DNA of 5,068 nt, from positions 1 to 5,068 of the forward strand of contig JAICYA010000178.1 of NCBI GenBank assembly GCA_025934455.1, in the 5' to 3' direction. Under the pieces are notes generated by a model, which was not told where the DNA came from, made no database searches, and was given only the letters and a program-made list of their open reading frames with translations. Position numbers and translations under genes: made by a program. The number at the start of each line of letters is the position of its first letter. Position 1 is the first letter of the stretch. Positions 1-5,068 of the stretch are shown here, piece by piece. This DNA is from Rudaea sp. Its GTDB lineage: Bacteria > Pseudomonadota > Gammaproteobacteria > Xanthomonadales > Rhodanobacteraceae.

Positions 1-361
1 CCGCTCCACTGATATAGCCCACCAATATGGCCCAGCTCGGCATCGGCGACACCAGCATTTCCTCGACGAAGCGCTGAAACTTCGCGCCGAAGAACGAGCT
101 CGTGATGTTGCCGTAGGCGTTCTGGATCACGCTCATCATGATCAGCCCGGGCGCGATGTATTCGATGTAGGAAATCGGCGCACCGGTATCCGTGCGCGCC
201 ATCACGCCGATGCGGCTACCGATCAGCGCGCCGAAGATGATGAAGTACAACGTCACCGTGATCGCCGGCGGCAGCAGGGTCTGCGTCCAGATGCGCAGGA
301 TGCGCATCACCTCGCGGCGCACGATGGTGCCGAGCGCGATCAGCGTCAGTTCGGCGTTCAT
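1..361 (-). CDS. yadH: YadH-like ABC-2 type transporter permease (partial, N-terminal 120 residues)
   Basis: This is the membrane-spanning subunit of an ABC-2 family exporter that should pair with the ATPase encoded just upstream; the substrate of YadGH-type exporters is not established. The visible 120 residues begin MNAELTLIALGTIVRREVMR and continue without a stop to the left edge. A hydrophobic segment lies at about residues 28-48 (LLPPAITVTLYFIIFGALIG), followed by the ABC-2 hallmarks PGLIMMSVIQNAYGN (71-85) and FFGAKFQRFVEE (90-101), which match what I remember of E. coli YadH closely. The family is about 255 residues, so roughly half is missing beyond the window. The start is well supported: ATG at 361-359 overlaps the ATPase stop as ATGA, and AAGGAGG lies 4 bases upstream. 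Family assignment is strong; the symbol is by similarity only. Confidence 0.9.
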   Translation of the reverse strand, partial: MNAELTLIALGTIVRREVMRILRIWTQTLLPPAITVTLYFIIFGALIGSRIGVMARTDTGAPISYIEYIAPGLIMMSVIQNAYGNITSSFFGAKFQRFVEEMLVSPMPSWAILVGYISGA

Positions 362-1293
362 GCCGCCTCCTTGTCGTTTGCGTCGATCAGGCGCACGAAC
401 AATTCCTCCAGCCGGTTCGCCTTGTTGCGCATCGAGGTCACGGTCAGACCGCGCGCGGTGAGCGCCGCGAACAGGGAATTGAGATCGTGCGAGCGCGACA
501 TTTCCGCCTCCAGCGTTTGCGCATCGACGCGCGTGAGCTTCACGCCGTCCACGACCGGAAGCTCGGCGCAGGGCTTGGCCAGGTCGAGCAGGAACGCTTC
601 CACGTCGAGCTTGGCGAGCAGCGTCTTCATCGCCGTGTTTTCGATGATGCGGCCATGGTCGATGATGGCGATGTTGCGGCACAGAGACTCGGCTTCCTCG
701 AGGTAATGCGTCGTCAATATCACCGTGGTGCCGGCGGCATTGATGGCCTGGATGAATTTCCACATCGAGCGGCGGATTTCGATGTCGACGCCCGCGGTCG
801 GTTCGTCCAGGATCAGCAGCTTCGGTTCGTTCATCATCGCCCGTGCGATCAGCAGGCGCCGCTTCATGCCGCCGGACAGCGTGCGCGAGACCTCGAACGC
901 CTTGTCCCAGAGCGCGAGTTGCTTGAGGTATTTTTCCGCGCGGACCTTTGCCTCCGCACGCGGCACGCCGTAGAAACCCGCCTGGTTCAGGCAGATCTGG
1001 AACGGCTGCTCGAACATGTTGAAATTGATTTCCTGCGGCACCAGGCCGAGCATCTGCATGGCCTCGCTGCGCCGCTCGCGGATCGACACGCCGAACACGC
1101 GCGCATCGCCGGCCGTGGCGTTGACCAGGGATGAGACGATGCCGATCAGGGTCGACTTGCCGGCACCGTTCGGGCCGAGCAGGGCGTAGAAGTCGCCGGG
1201 CTGTACGCTGAGTGAAACGCCCTTGAGCGCTTCGACGCCGTTCGCGTAGGTTTTCTTCAGGTCCTGGATTTCCAGCGCGGGAATGGCGCTCAT
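358..1293 (-). CDS. yadG: YadG-like ABC transporter ATP-binding protein
   Basis: This is the cytoplasmic ATPase that would power the YadH-like permease. With the start at 1293 it has 311 residues, close to the roughly 308 of E. coli YadG. All ATPase motifs are intact: Walker A GPNGAGKS (40-47), Q-loop glutamine in LGLVPQE (Q87), signature LSGGM (139-143), Walker B LLILDE (159-164) and switch histidine in TTH (H196). A C-terminal accessory region follows (about 230-311), ending in LEELFVRLIDANDKEAA. The start is not certain: ATG at 1293 (MSAIPALEIQDLKK) and ATG at 1302 (three residues longer) are both possible and neither has a clear Shine-Dalgarno. Upstream extension to 1404 is unlikely because it overlaps the divergent flavoprotein gene and adds residues unlike the family. 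The 3' end overlaps the permease start by 4 bases, indicating coupled translation. Confidence 0.92.
   Translation of the reverse strand: MSAIPALEIQDLKKTYANGVEALKGVSLSVQPGDFYALLGPNGAGKSTLIGIVSSLVNATAGDARVFGVSIRERRSEAMQMLGLVPQEINFNMFEQPFQICLNQAGFYGVPRAEAKVRAEKYLKQLALWDKAFEVSRTLSGGMKRRLLIARAMMNEPKLLILDEPTAGVDIEIRRSMWKFIQAINAAGTTVILTTHYLEEAESLCRNIAIIDHGRIIENTAMKTLLAKLDVEAFLLDLAKPCAELPVVDGVKLTRVDAQTLEAEMSRSHDLNSLFAALTARGLTVTSMRNKANRLEELFVRLIDANDKEAA
366..372 (-). promoter_or_regulatory. Strong ribosome binding site for the YadH-like permease
   Basis: On the minus strand AAGGAGG lies 4 bases before the permease ATG, inside the last codons of the ATPase gene. It is nearly a full anti-16S match and fixes the permease start within the ATGA overlap. 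Confidence 0.75.
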
Positions 1294-1320
1294 GGGCTGC
1301 ATAATCGGTGGGGGACAGGT

Positions 1321-1326
1321 AGTATA
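1321..1326 (-). promoter_or_regulatory. Possible -10 element for the yadGH-like operon
   Basis: TATACT on the minus strand matches five of six bases of the sigma-70 -10 consensus. It would start transcription near 1314, about 12-20 bases before the two candidate ATG codons. No convincing -35 box is present 16-18 bp upstream (AATCGG at the 17-bp position), so this is a weak call resting on position and one hexamer. Confidence 0.3.
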
Positions 1327-1355
1327 GCGGCCCTTTCGATTCGCCGATTTCTGCC

Positions 1356-2096
1356 GTGGCCGACCATTTCCAGCTTCGACTCGCCGAAAGCCGCATGCTT
1401 GCACCCGCGGTGCGGCACATGGCGTTCGAGCGCGCCGACGGCGCGCCGTTCGCGTTCGTGCCCGGCCAGTTCGTGCAGATCCACTTCAATTATGCGGACG
1501 GCAAGCCGACCAAGCGCAGCTACTCGGTGGCGACGATCGGTGATGGCGGTGCCGTGCGGCGCCTCGAGATCGCGGTCTCCTACGTCGAGGGCGGCGCCGC
1601 GACGGACCTGCTCGCGAATCTGAAGGAAGGCGAGACGATAGCCGCGAGCGGTCCGTACGGGCGCTTCTGCCTGGACGACAAGGACGCCAACCGCCGTTAC
1701 CTGCTGGTCGCCACCGGCACCGGGGTGACGCCTTATCGCGCGATGCTGCCGCAACTGGAAAAGCTCGGCGCGCGCGGTGCCGAAGTCGCACTCGTCTATG
1801 GCGCGCGCAACGAGGCCGAATTGCTTTACGGCGAGGAATTCGAGGCGTTCGCGAAGAAGAATCCACATTTCCACTTCTATGCCTGCTTCAGCCGCGCTGC
1901 GCGCACACAGCCGCGCACGCACGACCGCAATGGCCGCGTGCACGTTGCGCTGGACGAATTGAAGCCCGACGCCGCCCACGACATCGCCTACCTGTGCGGA
2001 AATCCGGACATGGTCGACCAGGCGTTCGCGTTGTTGAAGGAGGCCGGGCTGCCGGTGCCGCATATACGCCGCGAGAAGTACGTCTCCTCACGCTGA
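1356..2096 (+). CDS. Ferredoxin-NADP reductase-like FAD-binding oxidoreductase
   Basis: This is a cytosolic flavoprotein of the ferredoxin-NADP reductase superfamily, expected to pass electrons between NAD(P)H and a one-electron carrier such as ferredoxin or flavodoxin, or another acceptor. The 246 residues hold an N-terminal FAD-binding barrel with PGQFVQIHF (36-44), the flavin motif RSYSVA (54-59) and SGPYGRF (98-104). A nucleotide-binding domain follows, with ATGTGVTP (119-126), VYGARNEAELLY (147-158) and CGNPDMVD (214-221), and the chain ends EKYVSSR. No 2Fe-2S domain is present, so it is a stand-alone reductase. The start is GTG with no Shine-Dalgarno; the frame is closed upstream by TAG at 1320-1322 and GTG is the only ordinary start before M14. 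It is divergent from the yadG-like gene and stops 5 bp before the first palindrome upstream of the next operon. The physiological partner cannot be read from the sequence. Confidence 0.88.
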   Translation: MADHFQLRLAESRMLAPAVRHMAFERADGAPFAFVPGQFVQIHFNYADGKPTKRSYSVATIGDGGAVRRLEIAVSYVEGGAATDLLANLKEGETIAASGPYGRFCLDDKDANRRYLLVATGTGVTPYRAMLPQLEKLGARGAEVALVYGARNEAELLYGEEFEAFAKKNPHFHFYACFSRAARTQPRTHDRNGRVHVALDELKPDAAHDIAYLCGNPDMVDQAFALLKEAGLPVPHIRREKYVSSR

Positions 2097-2101
2097 GCGC
2101 A

Positions 2102-2119
2102 TGTAAAGGACGCTTGACA
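2102..2119. promoter_or_regulatory. Upstream palindromic operator candidate (O1), overlapping the -35 box
   Basis: TGTAAAG-GACG-CTTGACA is a 7-4-7 inverted repeat with a single mismatch between arms. Its right arm contains the TTGACA -35 hexamer, so a bound protein would block RNA polymerase. It has the same arm length, spacer length and three of four half-sites identical to the second palindrome, with starts 47 bp apart. The small HTH protein of the operon is the simplest candidate to bind it; that is inference. Confidence 0.6.
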
Positions 2120-2142
2120 GCATTCGCGTCCGTCGCTACAGT
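2114..2142 (+). promoter_or_regulatory. Sigma-70 promoter of the membrane protein/HTH/hydrolase/natA operon
   Basis: A perfect -35 hexamer TTGACA (2114-2119) is followed after the optimal 17 bp by TACAGT (2137-2142), which matches four of six -10 positions including the key first T, second A and last T. Transcription would begin near 2149, giving a leader of about 37 bases before the ATG at 2186. No other promoter-like pair is seen inside the operon, whose genes overlap, so this probably drives all four genes. Confidence 0.7.
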
Positions 2143-2148
2143 CCGCGC

Positions 2149-2166
2149 TGTCAAGGTTACTTGACA
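2149..2166. promoter_or_regulatory. Downstream palindromic operator candidate (O2), at the predicted transcription start
   Basis: TGTCAAG-GTTA-CTTGACA is a perfect 7-bp inverted repeat around a 4-base spacer. It begins at the predicted +1, the classical position for a repressor operator. Together with O1 it brackets the promoter, which suggests cooperative binding of two dimers. Because it would be transcribed at the extreme 5' end, it could alternatively act as an mRNA hairpin that stabilises the transcript; the duplicate upstream of the start site argues for a DNA-level role. Confidence 0.65.
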
Positions 2167-2185
2167 TTACCGAGCGGGAAATCCG

Positions 2186-2782
2186 ATGGTCCGCCTGAGT
2201 CGGCAAGCACACCAGCGCCGCGTCATGGTCGCGATGGCGATCTACGTGGCCGTATTCCTGTGGGTCTGGCCGCTGGCGCGTTCCGCCGACGCGCTGTGGC
2301 TCAAGTCGACGTATGCGCTGGCCCCTGTGCCGCCTGTCGTCTACGTGATCTGGCTGATGGCGCGGCGCGTGCTGGGCGGCGACGAACTGGAACAGCGCAC
2401 GCACCTGATCGGCCTCGGCGTCGCCGCAGGGGCTGTTTCGGTGTACGGCATCGTCAGCGGTTTCCTGGCGGCCGCGCACGTCTTCGGCGCCGACTGGAGC
2501 GCGGCTGCGCTGGTGTGGATATTCCCGCTGCTGGTCGTCGTCTACGCCAGCGCCCGCGCCTATGCCGCGCGCCGCTACGGCGGCGGCGCCTGCGACGAAG
2601 GTATGCCGACCGCGGTGCGTTTCCTGTACGTGGCCGGGCTGTTGACGGTGGCGGCTGCCTACATTTATTGGCACAAAGGCGACGCCGAGAGTGCGGGATT
2701 CGCTGCCGGCATGGCGGCTGGCATGCTCGGTGGAGCGCTGTTCTTCGCTCTGCGCCAACGCCTGCGTCGGCCGGACGAATGA
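2186..2782 (+). CDS. Six-helix membrane protein of unknown function
   Basis: I do not recognise a characterised family. The 198-residue product is an inner-membrane protein with about six hydrophobic helices at roughly 13-31, 43-59, 74-96, 105-123, 142-162 and 170-189. It has a basic N-terminus (VRLSRQAHQRR) and a basic C-terminal tail (RQRLRRPDE), both probably cytoplasmic. Between helices 2 and 3 sits a charged loop, RRVLGGDELEQRTHL (60-74); similar acidic DELxxR loops are, as I recall, common in small membrane proteins encoded beside short Xre regulators. A long polar linker (124-141) separates helices 1-4 from 5-6, so the protein may be modular. The ATG at 2186 follows the promoter by a short leader with a weak GGGA 6 bases upstream. 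It is first in the operon and overlaps the HTH gene by ATGA, so it may be a sensor, a modulator of the regulator or an immunity-type protein. None of these is shown. Confidence 0.8.
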   Translation: MVRLSRQAHQRRVMVAMAIYVAVFLWVWPLARSADALWLKSTYALAPVPPVVYVIWLMARRVLGGDELEQRTHLIGLGVAAGAVSVYGIVSGFLAAAHVFGADWSAAALVWIFPLLVVVYASARAYAARRYGGGACDEGMPTAVRFLYVAGLLTVAAAYIYWHKGDAESAGFAAGMAAGMLGGALFFALRQRLRRPDE

Positions 2783-2982
2783 AAAACCGCGTGCGCGAAC
2801 TGCGCGAAAAACACGCCTGGTCGCAGGGCGAGCTGGGCGAGCGCCTCGAGGTGTCCAGGCAAACCGTGAACGCAATCGAGACCGGCAAGTACGACCCGAG
2901 CCTGCCGCTGGCATTCAAGATCGCGAAATTGTTCGGGCAGCGCATCGAAGCGTTGTTCGAATACGACGAGGAGACGAGATGA
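2779..2982 (+). CDS. Small Xre/Cro-type HTH transcriptional regulator
   Basis: This 67-residue protein is almost entirely one lambda-repressor-like helix-turn-helix domain and should act as a DNA-binding dimer in the cytoplasm. It shows LREKHAWSQGELGERL (8-23, first two helices), VSRQTVNAIETGKYDPS (25-41, recognition helix and following turn) and LAFKIAKLFGQRIEALF (44-60). The core is typical of the compact YozG-like Xre regulators that have no ligand or dimerisation domain. The start at 2779 is set by the canonical MKNRVRELRE N-terminus; the open frame runs further upstream but is then only a shadow of the membrane protein. Overlaps of 4 bases with both neighbours (2779-2782 and 2979-2982) tie it into the operon. 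I infer that it represses its own promoter by binding the two palindromes at 2102-2119 and 2149-2166. Confidence 0.93.
   Translation: MKNRVRELREKHAWSQGELGERLEVSRQTVNAIETGKYDPSLPLAFKIAKLFGQRIEALFEYDEETR
2968..2973 (+). promoter_or_regulatory. Ribosome binding site for the alpha/beta-hydrolase gene
   Basis: GAGGAG lies 5 bases before the ATG at 2979, within the last codons of the HTH gene. It supports this ATG as the hydrolase start, against the upstream extension of the same frame to 2691. Confidence 0.7.
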
Positions 2983-4538
2983 AACTGGATACACGAACCG
3001 TCTTGCGCATCGCCATCGCCATCGTGGCGGTCGGCTATCTGGCGTACACGCAATTCACCAAAACGCATGACGGCTCCAAGCATGCGTCCAAGCTGGCCGC
3101 GCCGATTCCGGCAAGCGCAAAGACCTTCACGCTCGGCATGCTGGCGTTCAAGGCCTGCGAATTGCCGCAGAAACATTCCAGCGCGACGACAAGTGCGTTC
3201 TGCGTGCCGTTTTCGGTACCCGAGAATCGGGCCGAGGTGAATGGACGCAAGATCGATCTCCACCTGGCGCTGATCAAGTCCGATGCCGTCACGGCGGACA
3301 GCGACATCGTCGTGTTCCTCGCCGGTGGGCCCGGCCAAGCCGCGATCGACACCTGGCCGCAGATCGCGCCGGCGTTCGCGCCGTTGCTCGAACATCATCA
3401 CGTGTTGCTGCTCGACCAGCGCGGCACCGGTGGTTCCAATGTGCTGGAATGCAAGGGCGACGACGCGGACAAGAGCGAATCCGGCGGTGCGACCGGCTTC
3501 GACGCCGCCAGGACGAAACAGCGCACGCGCGAATGCCTGGACCAGGTTTCCAAACACGCCGATCCGCGTTTCTACACGACGATCGACGCAGTTGCGGATC
3601 TGGAAGCCGTGCGCCAGGCGCTGGGTGCACCGCAGTTCGACCTGGTCGGCGTGTCCTACGGCACCCGCATGGCCCAGCAATACGCGATGCGCCATGCGGA
3701 TGGCGTGCGCAGCATCGTGCTCGACAGCGTCGCGCCGAACGACATCGCGCTGGGACAGGACTTCGCCGAGAACCTCGACAGCGCGCTCAAGCTGCAATTC
3801 GCGCAGTGCGAAAAAACGCCGGCGTGCAAGAGCGCGTTCGGCGATCCCTACGCGAGCCTGCTGAAACTGCGCGATGCGTTGCGCGACAAACCGCAGGACT
3901 ACAGCTACCGCGATCCGGTCACGTTCGCGACGCAAACAAAACATCTCAACGGGCCGTCGCTGGCGGGCCTTGTGCGCATGTTTGCGTACTCGCCGGAAAC
4001 CGCCGCGTTGCTGCCGCTGTCGATCGCGGAAGGGTTGAAAGGCGATTACACACCGCTCGCCGGCCAGACCCAGGTGCTCACCGGCGACATGGCCGACCTT
4101 GCCGAAAACGCGATGCAGTTGTCGGTGATCTGCAGCGAGGATGGCGATCTGCTCGCGCCACGGGCGCAGGACGAAAACACACTGCTTGGCAACAATCTCG
4201 TCAATGGCATCAAGGCCGCCTGCGAAGTCTGGCCGCACGAAACGCGGCCCGCGGATTTCCACGCGCCGCTGAAAACCGACAAGCCGGTGCTGATCCTCGA
4301 AGGCGCGCTCGATCCGGTCACGCCGCCGCGCTACGGCGAGCAGGTGGTGAAGAATTTGAGCAACGCGCGCCTGATCGTCGCCAAGGGCCAGGGCCATAAC
4401 GTGATCGGGCGCGGCTGCATCCCGAAACTGGTTGGCGATTTCGTCGACAAGCTCGATCCGAAAACGCTGGATGCGAAATGCGTCGACCGGCTCGGACCGA
4501 TGCCGGCGTTCGTGAACTTCAATGGAGCGGCACCATGA
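2979..4538 (+). CDS. Membrane-anchored or exported S33/TAP-like alpha/beta-hydrolase (putative aminopeptidase)
   Basis: This 519-residue serine hydrolase resembles the tripeptidyl/proline aminopeptidase group (peptidase family S33 with a TAP-like C-terminal part), enzymes that remove residues from the N-termini of small peptides. The N-terminus has a basic start and a hydrophobic stretch (8-24, VLRIAIAIVAVGYLAYT) that fits a signal anchor or uncleaved signal, placing the enzyme on the periplasmic side; no lipobox is seen. The oxyanion-type motif GGPGQ is at 116-120, DQRGTGGS at 146-153, nucleophile elbow GVSYG with Ser226, the likely acid Asp445 in EGALDPVTPP, and His473 in GQGHNVIG. Ten cysteines (including 60, 75, 158, 186, 277 and 283) suit disulfides outside the cytoplasm. 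GGPG appears where many relatives have HGGPG. The ATG at 2979 overlaps the HTH stop and has GAGGAG upstream; the 3' end overlaps the ATPase start. Peptidase activity is by family only; an esterase remains possible. Confidence 0.9.
   Translation: MKLDTRTVLRIAIAIVAVGYLAYTQFTKTHDGSKHASKLAAPIPASAKTFTLGMLAFKACELPQKHSSATTSAFCVPFSVPENRAEVNGRKIDLHLALIKSDAVTADSDIVVFLAGGPGQAAIDTWPQIAPAFAPLLEHHHVLLLDQRGTGGSNVLECKGDDADKSESGGATGFDAARTKQRTRECLDQVSKHADPRFYTTIDAVADLEAVRQALGAPQFDLVGVSYGTRMAQQYAMRHADGVRSIVLDSVAPNDIALGQDFAENLDSALKLQFAQCEKTPACKSAFGDPYASLLKLRDALRDKPQDYSYRDPVTFATQTKHLNGPSLAGLVRMFAYSPETAALLPLSIAEGLKGDYTPLAGQTQVLTGDMADLAENAMQLSVICSEDGDLLAPRAQDENTLLGNNLVNGIKAACEVWPHETRPADFHAPLKTDKPVLILEGALDPVTPPRYGEQVVKNLSNARLIVAKGQGHNVIGRGCIPKLVGDFVDKLDPKTLDAKCVDRLGPMPAFVNFNGAAP
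4524..4527 (+). promoter_or_regulatory. Ribosome binding site for the NatA-like ATPase gene
   Basis: GGAG lies 7 bases before the ATG at 4535 and within the end of the hydrolase gene, supporting this start and independent initiation at the ATGA overlap. Confidence 0.6.
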
Positions 4539-5068
4539 TAGAAGTCAAGAACCTGCACAAGGCCTTTGGCAAGGGCGCCAAGCGCGTCGTCGCAGTGGAC
4601 GGCGTCTCGTTCAGTGCGCGCGATGGCGAGATCACCGGCCTGCTCGGCCCGAACGGCGCCGGCAAGACCACCACGTTGCGCTGCCTGTACACGTTGATGC
4701 AACCCGATTCCGGGCAGGTGCTGGTCGACGGCATCGATGCGGCCGTGGATTCGGTTTCCGTGCGCAGACACCTCGGCGTGCTGCCCGACGCGCGCGGCTT
4801 GTACAAGCGCCTGACCGCGCGCGAGAACATCGATTATTTCGCGCGCCTGCACGGCATCGAAACGCAGACCCTGCTCGCGCGTCGTGAGGCGCTCGCCGAC
4901 GCATTGGAGATGCGCGACATCCTCGACCGCCGCACCGAAGGTTTTTCGCAGGGCCAGCGCGTCAAGACCGCGATCGCGCGCGCACTGGTGCACGATCCGA
5001 AGAACGTCATCCTCGACGAGCCGACCAATGGCCTGGACGTCATGTCCACGCGCGCCATGCGCAGCTTC
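4535..5068 (+). CDS. natA: NatA-like ABC transporter ATP-binding protein (partial, N-terminal 178 residues)
   Basis: This is the ATPase of an ABC-2 type exporter resembling NatA, named for sodium efflux in Bacillus; related pairs may export other compounds. The 178 visible residues contain Walker A GPNGAGKT (38-45), LGVLPDARGLYKRLTAREN (80-98), signature FSQGQ (137-141), Walker B VILDE (158-162) and the D-loop GLDV (166-169). The frame is open at the right edge, and about 60-80 residues including the switch histidine are missing. Two details stand out: Asp85 occupies the place of the usual Q-loop glutamine, and the signature reads FSQGQ instead of LSGGQ. I believe both recur in proteobacterial NatA relatives. 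The gene overlaps the hydrolase by ATGA. A NatB-like permease probably follows outside the window. The symbol is by similarity. Confidence 0.9.
   Translation, partial: MIEVKNLHKAFGKGAKRVVAVDGVSFSARDGEITGLLGPNGAGKTTTLRCLYTLMQPDSGQVLVDGIDAAVDSVSVRRHLGVLPDARGLYKRLTARENIDYFARLHGIETQTLLARREALADALEMRDILDRRTEGFSQGQRVKTAIARALVHDPKNVILDEPTNGLDVMSTRAMRSF

Noticed and set aside
487..1134. A 215-codon plus-strand frame opposite the YadG-like ATPase
   Set aside because: Histidine- and arginine-rich antisense shadow; the minus strand has every ABC ATPase motif.
1294..1404. Upstream extension of the YadG-like ATPase to an ATG at 1404
   Set aside because: The added residues are unlike the family and would overlap the start of the divergent flavoprotein gene; starts at 1293 or 1302 give the usual family length.
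1290..2063. A 257-codon minus-strand frame opposite the flavoprotein gene
   Set aside because: Low-complexity Arg/Val/Ala composition and no domain; the plus strand shows complete FAD and NAD(P) motifs.
2108..2131. GGACGC/GCGTCC inverted repeat with a 12-base loop after the flavoprotein gene, as a possible terminator
   Set aside because: The stem is only 6 bp, the loop is long, no T-run follows, and it spans the -35 box of the next operon. Chance pairing is likely.
2161..2189. A second TTGACA as the -35 box of another promoter
   Set aside because: The sequence 17 bp downstream (CGATGG) is unlike a -10 box and overlaps the start codon; TTGACA here is explained as an arm of the palindrome.
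2691..2978. Upstream extension of the hydrolase frame by 96 codons
   Set aside because: It overlaps two genes out of frame, lacks family similarity and would bury the signal-anchor segment. The ATG at 2979 has GAGGAG upstream and an ATGA junction.
2454..4397. A 647-codon open frame on the minus strand, antisense to the HTH and hydrolase genes
   Set aside because: Its product is arginine/histidine/glutamine-rich with no recognisable domain and mirrors the codon pattern of the real genes. The opposite strand carries intact catalytic and HTH motifs with good ribosome binding sites, so this is a GC-driven shadow.
1..5068. tRNA, rRNA, CRISPR array, insertion sequence or phage attachment site
   Set aside because: Both strands are almost fully occupied by coherent coding sequence and I saw no repeat array, transposase motif or tRNA-like cloverleaf.

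Overview
The window looks like chromosomal DNA of a GC-rich gammaproteobacterium. A Xanthomonadales/Lysobacterales member is my best guess, based on GC-rich codon use, the yadG/yadH-like ABC-2 exporter pair and the NatA-type ATPase; this is inference from remembered protein similarity. No mobile element, RNA gene, CRISPR array or long repeat is visible. Coding density is very high and no stretch over 300 bases lacks a gene.

Left part, minus strand (1-1302): the 3'-most part of a two-gene ABC exporter operon read leftward. A YadG-like ATPase (1293 to 358) overlaps by 4 bases (ATGA) the start of a YadH-like permease, which runs off the left edge. Divergent from it on the plus strand, across only 53-62 bp, lies a FAD/NAD(P)-binding ferredoxin-NADP reductase-like flavoprotein (1356-2096, GTG start).

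Right part, plus strand (2097-5068): an 89-bp regulatory gap, then a tightly packed operon. In order it encodes a six-helix membrane protein of unknown function (2186-2782), a 67-residue Xre/Cro-type HTH regulator (2779-2982), a membrane-anchored or exported serine hydrolase of the S33/TAP-like alpha/beta-hydrolase type (2979-4538), and a NatA-like ABC ATPase (4535 onward, cut by the window edge). All three internal junctions are 4-base ATGA overlaps, so the four products are probably translationally coupled and made together.

The gap before this operon is the most interesting part. It contains a near-consensus sigma-70 promoter (TTGACA, 17 bp, TACAGT) and two 18-bp palindromes with the same 7-4-7 architecture, one covering the -35 box and one covering the predicted transcription start. 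They look like twin operators, most simply for the small HTH protein encoded in the operon. Together the parts resemble an autoregulated envelope module (membrane protein, repressor, peptidase-like hydrolase, ABC exporter) that might respond to or remove a peptide or other toxic compound. That role is a hypothesis and the substrate is unknown.
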